In this document: positions 15,450 through 22,018 of the stretch, piece after piece
How positions within the stretch are numbered: the stretch's first letter is position 1
Layout: each line of letters begins with the position of its first letter
From: an uncultured Dorea sp.
GTDB taxonomy: Bacteria > Bacillota > Clostridia > Lachnospirales > Lachnospiraceae
NCBI GenBank assembly: GCA_900543415.1
Contig: UQRE01000038.1
Location: forward strand, 1-22,018
DNA: 22,018 bases
Direction: 5' to 3'
The notes under the pieces: model-generated
Told to the model about the DNA's origin: nothing
Seen by the model: only the letters and a program-made list of their open reading frames with translations
The model's database searches: none
Made by a program: the position numbers and the translations under genes

Positions 15450-16724
15450 TTATTTTTTAGTTCCAACGGTCACTGTAAAACTGATATCCACATATTCGCC
15501 GCCAGCCCCTTTGCGGAACCCTTGCAGCTGCAAAGTGTCTCCTTCTTTCTGATCCATCAGCTGATTATTATAAAACTGGATTCTGCTGACAGATTCTCCG
15601 TTTACCGAAGTAATGACATCACCACACTGAATCCCTGCTTCCATTGCCGGAGAATCCGCTTCAATCTCGTCTACGTATACACCTTGCGGAATCCCTCTCT
15701 GTTCTGACATCGCTTCTGTGACATCTGTACCGAGAATCCCCACATAAGGAACTTTACTTCCATTGGACAGAAGTTCTATAATTCCTTTGATATCCGAAAT
15801 CCCATATCCGTAAATGAGCCCTTCTTTCACGCCATTTCTATCCGAAAATACATTTTGTGAGATAACTCCGATAATCTGCCCTTCCAGATTTGCGATTACT
15901 CCATTCCCTCCTGAGAGACCGGCTGCCTCTACGCCGAAGAAGCCATATTCTCCATCTGCTTTTTTTACTTTCTCTTCGTAGGAAATAATTTTCCCGTAGC
16001 TCACCGCATTTTCTGTTCCAAAAGGTTTTCCTAATAAGATTCCCACATTTCCGGACTCCACCGAATAAGAGCTTCCAAGAACCGCTACGGAAATCTCCTT
16101 CCAAGTCTCGTCCGTGATAGCTGCACGACTGACACTATAGATACAAAGCCCCAGATTCTCATCCTGCATCTTCAATGCTGCCGGATGGATCGCTCCGTCA
16201 ACAAAGGACACTTGAATCTTTTCGCTTTCCTCTCCTGTTGACTCTGAACTCAATATCAACAGCTCCTGCCCATTATCTGCTACGATCACGCCGGATAGTG
16301 TGCGCTTCTCATTCTCAGACTTTCCATCAACTGCATCTGACGAAACAACTTGAATCTCCACCATACTTTTCATAACCTGTCTGGCAGTCCCGTCCAGACG
16401 TTCCATCATAACGCCAAAATCTTCTGTTAATAATTCTTCTTCCACAGTTCCCGAATTTTTTGTTTCCTTCTCTTCTTCCGTATCTCTTGGGATTGTAACT
16501 TCCTTGGGATCTCCGGATAAATGCTCAGAAACCATCGGATAAAGCAGACAAAAACTAAAGCAGGCAACGATTCCGAATACGAATCCCAAACCGATCATAC
16601 GAAGAATCTTAGCTTTTAATCTCTTCGGGCTGCCTGCCTCATCTTTAATCACTTCTTGTAAAAAAGAATACTCTTCCGTCGCTTCATTAAGTTCCGGCTG
16701 TTCTTGATTCTTTTGCTCATCCAT
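15450..16724 (-). CDS. Membrane-anchored HtrA-like protein with PDZ domain, protease site degenerate
   Basis: 424 residues. A charged cytoplasmic N terminus is followed by one membrane segment (about 43-66, GLGFVFGIVACFSFCLLYP) and an extracytoplasmic trypsin-like barrel (about 115-315), then a PDZ domain (about 325-420, with GVYVDEIEADSPAMEAGIQCGDVITSVNGE). Overall layout is that of HtrA/DegP S1C proteases. Against the family, the histidine position reads LLILSSEST instead of a TNxHV-type motif, and the aspartate position reads ENLGLCIYSV instead of a DLAxLKV-type motif. The serine region reads AGLSGGNGV, keeping the serine but not the usual GNSGGP. Two of three catalytic residues therefore appear lost, pointing to a non-proteolytic binding or chaperone-like role. 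First gene of the minus-strand series, with a good promoter upstream; GGAG lies 12 nt before the ATG. Confidence 0.82.
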   Translation of the reverse strand: MDEQKNQEQPELNEATEEYSFLQEVIKDEAGSPKRLKAKILRMIGLGFVFGIVACFSFCLLYPMVSEHLSGDPKEVTIPRDTEEEKETKNSGTVEEELLTEDFGVMMERLDGTARQVMKSMVEIQVVSSDAVDGKSENEKRTLSGVIVADNGQELLILSSESTGEESEKIQVSFVDGAIHPAALKMQDENLGLCIYSVSRAAITDETWKEISVAVLGSSYSVESGNVGILLGKPFGTENAVSYGKIISYEEKVKKADGEYGFFGVEAAGLSGGNGVIANLEGQIIGVISQNVFSDRNGVKEGLIYGYGISDIKGIIELLSNGSKVPYVGILGTDVTEAMSEQRGIPQGVYVDEIEADSPAMEAGIQCGDVITSVNGESVSRIQFYNNQLMDQKEGDTLQLQGFRKGAGGEYVDISFTVTVGTKK

Positions 16725-16757
16725 AAACGATCCGTTCTCCTTTACAATCCTTTCTAC

Positions 16758-16786
16758 AGTATAGCGTATCCGTAGGAAATGTTCAA
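16758..16786 (-). promoter_or_regulatory. Sigma-A-type promoter of the HtrA-like/yhaM/rlmD series
   Basis: On the minus strand TTGAAC (16786-16781), a 17-nt spacer and TATACT (16763-16758), about 33 nt before the ATG at 16724. This matches consensus well and no competing promoter is as good. Confidence 0.65.
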
Positions 16787-16840
16787 TATTTATCCTTTTC
16801 TTTATCGTTCAAATAGGTTAGAATAGGTCTAGGTGAGATT

Positions 16841-19216
16841 ATGAATAAGAAAACATTAGCAAAATTAGAATACAACAAAATTATAGAATTATTAACAGAT
16901 CATGCATCTTCATTTAGCGGAAAGGAATTATGCCGGCGTTTAAAGCCGATGACCTCTCTTACTGACATTCAAATTGCTCAGGAAGAAACCGGCGCGGCTT
17001 TCACAAGGATTGTTAAAAAAGGTCGCCCTTCTTTTAGCGGCTGCAATCCGGTAAATGATTCCCTTCGCCGTCTGGAAATCGGCGGTTCTCTTGGAAGCGG
17101 AGAACTTCTTCGCATCTGCAAACTTTTAGAAACTGCCGGACGCGCGAAAGCTTACGGACGCCACGATAACGCCAATGATACCGAAGACTGTCTGGACATC
17201 TATTTTTCCCAGTTAAATCCGGTATCCATTCTGACGACTGAAATTCGAAGATGTATTATCGAAGAAGACGAAATCAGCGACGAGGCAAGCCCTGCACTGA
17301 AACATATCCGAAGACAGATGGGGCAGATCAATGACAAGGTACATTCTACTTTGTCCGGTATGGTAAATGGCTCCCTTCGCACCTATCTTCAAGATCCTAT
17401 TATCACAATGCGCGGAGACCGCTATTGTATTCCGGTAAAAGCCGAATACCGAAGTCAGGTTTCCGGTATGATCCACGATCAGTCCTCCACCGGTTCTACA
17501 CTTTTTATCGAACCTATGGCTGTCGTAAAATTAAATAATGACTTAAAAGAATTATACGGAAAAGAGCAGGAAGAAATTCAAGTGATCCTTGCCCGCTTAA
17601 GTGCTGATACCGCAGAATATATTTCCGATATCCAGACCGACTACACAGTACTTCGAACACTGGACTTTATTTTTGCAAAGGGTTCGCTTGCCATTGATAT
17701 GAATGCGTCCCTTCCTCTGTTTAACACAGAAGGGCGTATCCATATACGTGAAGGACGTCATCCTCTTCTTGATAAAAGGAGTGTTGTCCCGATTACGCTG
17801 ACACTTGGCGATACGTTCGATCTTCTGATCGTCACCGGTCCGAATACGGGTGGTAAAACTGTTTCATTAAAAACAGTCGGACTCTTCACATTAATGGGGC
17901 AGTCAGGTCTTCACATTCCGGCTCTGGACCGATCCGAACTTGCTGTTTTCACAGAAGTTTATGCAGATATTGGAGATGAGCAAAGTATTGAACAAAGCTT
18001 AAGTACTTTCTCTTCCCATATGACAAACATCGTTTCTTTCTTAAAGAAAGTGGATGACCAGTCACTGGTGTTATTTGATGAGCTGGGCGCAGGAACAGAT
18101 CCGACCGAAGGAGCAGCGCTTGCAATTTCCATTTTAAATCACCTTCATATGCGCGGTATCCGTACAATGGCTACCACCCATTACAGTGAATTAAAAGTAT
18201 ACGCGCTCTCCACACCGGGAGTTGAAAACGCCTCCTGCGAATTTGACGTGGAGACACTTCGTCCTACTTACCACCTCTTAATCGGAATCCCTGGTAAAAG
18301 TAACGCTTTCGCAATTGCCGGAAAACTGGGACTTCCCGATTTTATTATTGAGGATGCTAAGACAAGACTTACTGAACAGGACGAATCCTTTGAAGATCTT
18401 CTGACCGATCTGGAAACAAGCCGCCGAACTATCGAAAAAGAACAAGAAACCATCGCCTCTTATAAGCGCGAGATCGAACGTCTCAAACAAGAGACCGAGA
18501 AAAAACAAGAAAAACTGGAAGAACAGCGCGACCGCATTCTCAGAGAAGCCAACGAAAAAGCCCATGCCATTCTTGCAGAGGCAAAGGAAACCGCGGATGA
18601 GACAATGCGTAACTTCCACAAATTTGGCAAAGCAAATATTTCTGCCTCTGAAATGGAGCGGGAGCGAGAACGTCTCCGCAAGAAATTGGAATCTACCAGA
18701 AGCGGTATGATGAAAGAGCCGGCAAAACCGAAAAAAGAATATAAACCATCTGATTTCAAATTGGGAGAATCTGTCAAAGTCCTGAGTATGAACATTAACG
18801 GTACTGTAGCTTCTCTTCCTGACAATAAAGGAAACCTCACGGTACAGATGGGTATTCTTCGCTCACAGGTAAATATTTCCGATCTGGAGATCATCGACGA
18901 GAAGCCCGCTTATCTTAACAAAACAACCCGCGCCGGAGGCAAAGGCAAGATTAAAATGAGCAAGTCTCTCTCCGTCAGCACGGAAATCAACCTTCTTGGA
19001 AAAACCGTAGACGAAGCGATTGCAGAACTCGACAAATATTTGGACGATGCAAGCCTTGCACATCTAAGCTCTGTACGCATCGTACATGGAAAAGGAACCG
19101 GAGCTCTCCGCAAAGGAATTCATCAATATCTGCGGAGACAAAAACACGTCCGTTCTTTCCGATTGGGTGAATTCGGCGAGGGAGATGCCGGTGTAACAAT
19201 CGCAGAATTAAAATAA
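16841..19216 (+). CDS. mutS2: MutS2 (RqcU) ATPase with Smr endonuclease domain
   Basis: 791 residues, the usual length for the family; AGGTGAG precedes the ATG. The core and lever region (about 1-320) is followed by the MutS-type ATPase with Walker A GPNTGGKT near 333-340, Walker B LVLFDELGAGTDP near 407-420 and TTHYSELK. A long charged coiled coil spans about 510-640 (many E/K/R), then a KOW-like segment (VKVLSMNINGTVASLPDNKGNLTVQMG). A C-terminal Smr domain runs from about 716 (LLGKTVDEAIAELDKYLDD) with HGKGTGALRKG. The protein was long seen as suppressing homologous recombination and is now known in B. subtilis as RqcU/MutS2, which acts on collided ribosomes. No residue loss is visible. 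It is divergent from the HtrA-like gene and 15 nt upstream of the response regulator, so the three plus-strand genes may share a transcript. A weak TAGAAT -10 box lies at 16819. Confidence 0.95.
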   Translation: MNKKTLAKLEYNKIIELLTDHASSFSGKELCRRLKPMTSLTDIQIAQEETGAAFTRIVKKGRPSFSGCNPVNDSLRRLEIGGSLGSGELLRICKLLETAGRAKAYGRHDNANDTEDCLDIYFSQLNPVSILTTEIRRCIIEEDEISDEASPALKHIRRQMGQINDKVHSTLSGMVNGSLRTYLQDPIITMRGDRYCIPVKAEYRSQVSGMIHDQSSTGSTLFIEPMAVVKLNNDLKELYGKEQEEIQVILARLSADTAEYISDIQTDYTVLRTLDFIFAKGSLAIDMNASLPLFNTEGRIHIREGRHPLLDKRSVVPITLTLGDTFDLLIVTGPNTGGKTVSLKTVGLFTLMGQSGLHIPALDRSELAVFTEVYADIGDEQSIEQSLSTFSSHMTNIVSFLKKVDDQSLVLFDELGAGTDPTEGAALAISILNHLHMRGIRTMATTHYSELKVYALSTPGVENASCEFDVETLRPTYHLLIGIPGKSNAFAIAGKLGLPDFIIEDAKTRLTEQDESFEDLLTDLETSRRTIEKEQETIASYKREIERLKQETEKKQEKLEEQRDRILREANEKAHAILAEAKETADETMRNFHKFGKANISASEMERERERLRKKLESTRSGMMKEPAKPKKEYKPSDFKLGESVKVLSMNINGTVASLPDNKGNLTVQMGILRSQVNISDLEIIDEKPAYLNKTTRAGGKGKIKMSKSLSVSTEINLLGKTVDEAIAELDKYLDDASLAHLSSVRIVHGKGTGALRKGIHQYLRRQKHVRSFRLGEFGEGDAGVTIAELK

Positions 19217-19231
19217 ATAAAGGGGAGTAAC

Positions 19232-19936
19232 ATGGTAAACAAACAAAAAATCTTAATTGTAGACGATGATGAAAATATTGCAGAATTGATTTCTCTCTAT
19301 TTGACAAAAGAATGCTTTGATACAACAATGGTTCACAACGGGGAGGACGCACTCACTGCATTTGACACTTATCATCCGGATCTCATCCTTCTGGACTTAA
19401 TGCTTCCGGGTATTGATGGTTATCAAGTATGCCGCGAGATCCGTTCCAGATCCAATACACCTATCATTATGCTGTCAGCCAAAGGAGAGGTCTTTGACAA
19501 AGTCCTTGGACTGGAGCTGGGTGCAGACGATTATATCATTAAACCTTTTGATTCAAAAGAAATGGTTGCTCGTGTAAAAGCTGTCCTGCGCCGTTACCAC
19601 GAAATTCCGAAAACAGAGACTTCTTCTGAAGACCGTGGTAAATGTGTCGAATATGCAGGTATCACAATTAACTTAACAAATTATTCTGTCATAGTAGATG
19701 GAAAAAATGTAGAGATGCCTCCGAAAGAATTGGAACTTCTCTACTTCCTCGCTGCGTCTCCCAATCAAGTATTTACAAGGGAACAACTCCTTGATCAGAT
19801 CTGGGGATACGAATATATCGGAGACACTCGTACGGTAGACGTACATATCAAACGTCTCCGCGAAAAGATCAAAGACCACGACACATGGAAACTGAGCACC
19901 GTATGGGGAATCGGATATAAATTCGAAACAAAATAA
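19232..19936 (+). CDS. OmpR/PhoB-family response regulator
   Basis: 234 residues; GGGGAG precedes the ATG. The receiver domain (about 6-120) has the acidic pocket DDD at 11-13, phosphoacceptor D55 in LILLDLMLPG, S82 in IIMLSAKGE and K104 in DDYIIKPF. A winged-helix DNA-binding domain follows (about 138-232), with PPKELELLYFLAASPNQVFTREQLL and the recognition helix TRTVDVHIKRLREKI. It regulates transcription after phosphorylation by its partner kinase, whose ATG follows the stop by only 2 nt. The target genes cannot be told from the sequence. Confidence 0.95.
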   Translation: MVNKQKILIVDDDENIAELISLYLTKECFDTTMVHNGEDALTAFDTYHPDLILLDLMLPGIDGYQVCREIRSRSNTPIIMLSAKGEVFDKVLGLELGADDYIIKPFDSKEMVARVKAVLRRYHEIPKTETSSEDRGKCVEYAGITINLTNYSVIVDGKNVEMPPKELELLYFLAASPNQVFTREQLLDQIWGYEYIGDTRTVDVHIKRLREKIKDHDTWKLSTVWGIGYKFETK

Positions 19937-19938
19937 CT

Positions 19939-21345
19939 ATGAAAAGCACGCTATATTTAAAATTTATTATTATTTATATTATTTTTGGATTCCTGAGTCT
20001 TTTTACCGTGGCAACCTTGACTTCCGGTCTTGTAAATGCGCCGCTGACTAAAGGGATATCTTCCGCAATTTATAAGGATGCCAACATGGTTGCGACCAAT
20101 TATCTGCCCGAATATTTTTCCGGGCAGGCTTCTTTAAACAATGTGCATATGCAGTTATCCGGAATGGAACAGCATTTAAATGCTGCTATCTGGTTTGTAG
20201 ACAGTGATGGAACAATGATCACCTCTGCACAATCCGATGATTTTCCATCAGCCCCCTACAATGTTGTTGATTTTAATCCGGCAGAAAGCGGAAATGAACA
20301 ATATCAGATCGGTGATTACCACGGCTATTTTAACGAAGATGTAATCACTGTCATTGCGCCTGTTATTTATGATTACTCTCCAAAAGGATATCTTCTGATT
20401 CACAAAAGTACAGATGACATCTATGAGCTTCACGACATTTTGATGCACTCTGCTTATATTACATTATGTGTTATTTTCATCTTGTCTTTCGTGATCCTGC
20501 TCGCTTTTCAGTTCTTTGTATACCGACCGCTGAGCAAGATTACCGAAGCTGCCAAGCAGTACGCATCCGGCAATCTGGAGTATGAGATTCCCGTCAACAC
20601 CGAAGACGAAATGGGCTATCTCTCTGCCTCCTTGAACTATATGTCTTCTCAGCTTCGTGATATGGAAGACTATCAAAAAAAGTTCGTAGCAAATGTATCC
20701 CATGATTTCCGCTCACCGCTGACTTCTATTAAAGGTTATGTGGAAGCTATAGCTGACGGAACAATTCCACCGGAAATGCAGGAAAAATATTTAAAAATTA
20801 TCCTTTTTGAAACAGAGCGACTCACGGATCTCACTCAAGATCTGCTGACGCTCAATGAATTTGACACAAAGAATCTTCTTCTAAACAAAGCACCTTTTGA
20901 CATCCACGAAGTTATCAAAAACGTGGCTGCTTCCTTCGAAGGTATTTGCACTCAGAAAAAGATTTCTATTGAACTTGTATTTGCCACAAAGCATTTGGAA
21001 GTCATCGCCGACAGACGAAAGATTCAGCAGGTATTGTACAACCTCCTCGATAACGCGATTAAATTCAGCGACCCCGATTCTGTTATTACAATCGAAACAA
21101 CGGAACGCGGGGACAAAGTCTACACATCCGTAAAAGACTACGGCATCGGAATCCCGCGGAGATCTTTAAACAAAATATGGGAACGCTTTTATAAAACCGA
21201 TTTATCAAGGGGAAAAGATAAGAAAGGCACCGGACTTGGTCTTGCCATTGTAAAGGAAATCATCCAGTCTCACGACGAAAATATTAACGTGGTGAGCACC
21301 GAGGGCGTGGGGACGGAATTTATCTTCTCTCTGCCGAAGAAGTAA
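19939..21345 (+). CDS. Membrane sensor histidine kinase
   Basis: 468 residues. Membrane segment 1 (about 8-31), an extracytoplasmic sensor of about 135 residues, membrane segment 2 (about 172-192) and a HAMP linker (about 193-245, YRPLSKITEAAKQYASGN). The HisKA domain has phosphoacceptor H255 in NVSHDFRSPLTSIKGYVEAI. The HATPase domain has the N box LLDNAIKFS, G1 DYGIGIP and G2 GTGLGLAIVKE. Everything needed for autophosphorylation is present. The start overlaps the end of the response regulator gene region (2-nt gap, no clear ribosome binding site), so translation is probably coupled. The sensor region has no motif that reveals the signal. A strong terminator follows. Confidence 0.95.
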   Translation: MKSTLYLKFIIIYIIFGFLSLFTVATLTSGLVNAPLTKGISSAIYKDANMVATNYLPEYFSGQASLNNVHMQLSGMEQHLNAAIWFVDSDGTMITSAQSDDFPSAPYNVVDFNPAESGNEQYQIGDYHGYFNEDVITVIAPVIYDYSPKGYLLIHKSTDDIYELHDILMHSAYITLCVIFILSFVILLAFQFFVYRPLSKITEAAKQYASGNLEYEIPVNTEDEMGYLSASLNYMSSQLRDMEDYQKKFVANVSHDFRSPLTSIKGYVEAIADGTIPPEMQEKYLKIILFETERLTDLTQDLLTLNEFDTKNLLLNKAPFDIHEVIKNVAASFEGICTQKKISIELVFATKHLEVIADRRKIQQVLYNLLDNAIKFSDPDSVITIETTERGDKVYTSVKDYGIGIPRRSLNKIWERFYKTDLSRGKDKKGTGLGLAIVKEIIQSHDENINVVSTEGVGTEFIFSLPKK

Positions 21346-21376
21346 TAATATCGAATAGTTTCAAAAACATTTTTAA

Positions 21377-21421
21377 AAAAAATCTCAAACAAGCCACATT
21401 AAGACTTGTTTGAGATTTTTT
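21377..21421. terminator. Bidirectional intrinsic terminator
   Basis: A perfect 17-bp stem (21377-21393 with 21405-21421) around an 11-nt loop, with A-rich and T-rich flanks so that it can act on both strands. It closes the mutS2-regulator-kinase series and, from the other side, the FtsX-like remnant. Confidence 0.9.
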
Positions 21422-21453
21422 AATCTTTTCAGATATCTCTGCATATACTTATT

Positions 21454-21999
21454 CTATTCTCGGGAATCTATATCGTCCAAAAACGGAAGCACTCCCCTCT
21501 TTTCTTCAGTGACAGATTGATTGATTTTTCGGACACCTTTTATCCGCTCAATCGCAGTTACGATTTCATCCACCTTATCATAATCTACTTCAACCTCATA
21601 GTTTGCACTACTTGCTAATGGATTATCGTTTTTAAACCCTTCCGCCGCCTCATCACTGTCTTTAAAGTACTCATTCTTAAAATTCTCCTATACCTCATCT
21701 GCAGTTACATAATCACAATTAATCACTCCTTTCATTTCTGATATTTCGACTCCTATTTCCTGTATTTCTTCATCTAAAATATCTTCATCAAAAAGAACCG
21801 TTAAATAACATGTATTTTTTATTTCATTTTCTCTATTAATTTCTTTTTCTTCTGCATTTTCTCTCTTAATCACAAACAGAATTATTGTGAAAAGCACCAA
21901 AAGTACAACGAAAAAAATACCCAAAATTATAAATACCCTTTGATTCTTTTTCATATTTCTGATTGCATATTCCGCAAAAACAGAGCACTCGCTCCGCAT
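21454..21999 (-). pseudogene. FtsX-like N-terminal and extracellular domain, interrupted by amber stop
   Basis: Reading the minus strand from 21999 (or from beyond the window), YAIRNMKKNQRVF leads into one membrane segment and an extracytoplasmic part ending VTADEV, then TAG at 21690-21688. The same frame then continues for 77 codons as NFKNEYFKDSDEAAEGF, NDNPLASSANYEVEV and AIERIKGVRKINQ. The joined sequence matches the FtsX extracellular domain, where VSADE is normally followed by a tryptophan, so a TGG-to-TAG change is the simplest explanation. It ends at TAG 21456-21454 without the FtsX C-terminal membrane domain. So it is either a standalone FtsX-domain protein that has been inactivated or a doubly truncated ftsX. 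FtsX partners FtsE and controls peptidoglycan hydrolases; a copy like this cannot do that alone. The start is uncertain because no ribosome binding site is visible. Confidence 0.7.
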
Positions 22000-22009
22000 G
22001 AGCGGAGCG
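21976..22009 (-). terminator. Possible terminator hairpin at the right edge
   Basis: CGCTCCGC (21990-21997) and GCGGAGCG (22002-22009) form a perfect 8-bp G+C-rich stem with an ATGA loop, extendable with bulges by GAGCA/TGTTC. Minus-strand transcripts would meet TTTTT at 21980-21976. It could end a gene lying to the right, but it overlaps the first codons of the FtsX-like frame, which leaves that gene's start in doubt. Confidence 0.4.
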
Positions 22010-22018
22010 CTGTTCCGC

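Noticed and set aside
18460..18894. 144-codon minus-strand frame opposite mutS2
   Set aside because: Ser/Arg/Phe-rich antisense of the mutS2 coiled coil and Smr linker; no start signals.
16841..19216. mutS (mismatch repair) rather than mutS2
   Set aside because: There is no N-terminal mismatch-recognition domain, and a C-terminal Smr domain is present, which is specific to MutS2.

Overview
The window looks like a chromosomal segment of a low-to-moderate G+C Firmicute, most likely a gut clostridium of the Lachnospiraceae type. The grounds are the housekeeping genes (mutS2, a yhaM-type exoribonuclease, an iron-sulfur RlmD, an OmpR/histidine-kinase pair), AGGAGG-like ribosome binding sites and TAA stops throughout. 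Family names come from recognising motifs in the translations. No database search was possible.

Left 12.9 kb (1-12925) is an accessory island. It starts with a fragment resembling the C-terminal tail of an RlmD-type methyltransferase, followed by a DUF1016/YhcG-type PDDEXK nuclease and a decayed stump of a serine recombinase. Next comes a compact minus-strand operon: a small XRE regulator, a 505-residue protein with a class I methyltransferase-like core, and a 769-residue protein with two DUF262 (GmrS/ParB-like) domains. This operon is the best candidate for an undescribed defence system. An intact 1573-bp IS4-type insertion sequence with an 8-bp target duplication sits just upstream of its promoter. 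Beyond the IS is a second minus-strand operon: rhuM, a 108-residue unknown, a DUF6155-like protein and a large serine recombinase. The island ends with a plus-strand tyrosine integrase, a strong terminator and two GTGGCAAAT repeats that look like integrase arm sites, next to the 3' end of rlmD. That layout suggests an integrative element that uses the rlmD 3' end.

Right 9 kb (12962-22018) is core chromosome. A degenerate HtrA/PDZ protein, yhaM and rlmD form a minus-strand series led by a good sigma-A-type promoter (16758-16786). Divergent from it, on the plus strand, are mutS2, a response regulator and a histidine kinase, closed by a 17-bp-stem bidirectional terminator. At the right edge is a broken, FtsX-like membrane protein interrupted by an amber codon.

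Genes working together: XRE, methyltransferase-like and DUF262 proteins are probably co-transcribed and translationally coupled. The response regulator and kinase form one two-component system. The two recombinases and the IS account for the island's mobility and for the scattered gene remnants. Stretches without a gene are accounted for as follows: 1163-1562 holds an operator-like palindrome and the recombinase stump; 5646-5870 holds a promoter and the left IS end; 7125-7531 holds the right IS end and one or two terminators; 11205-11547 holds a hairpin, a possible promoter and a gene remnant.
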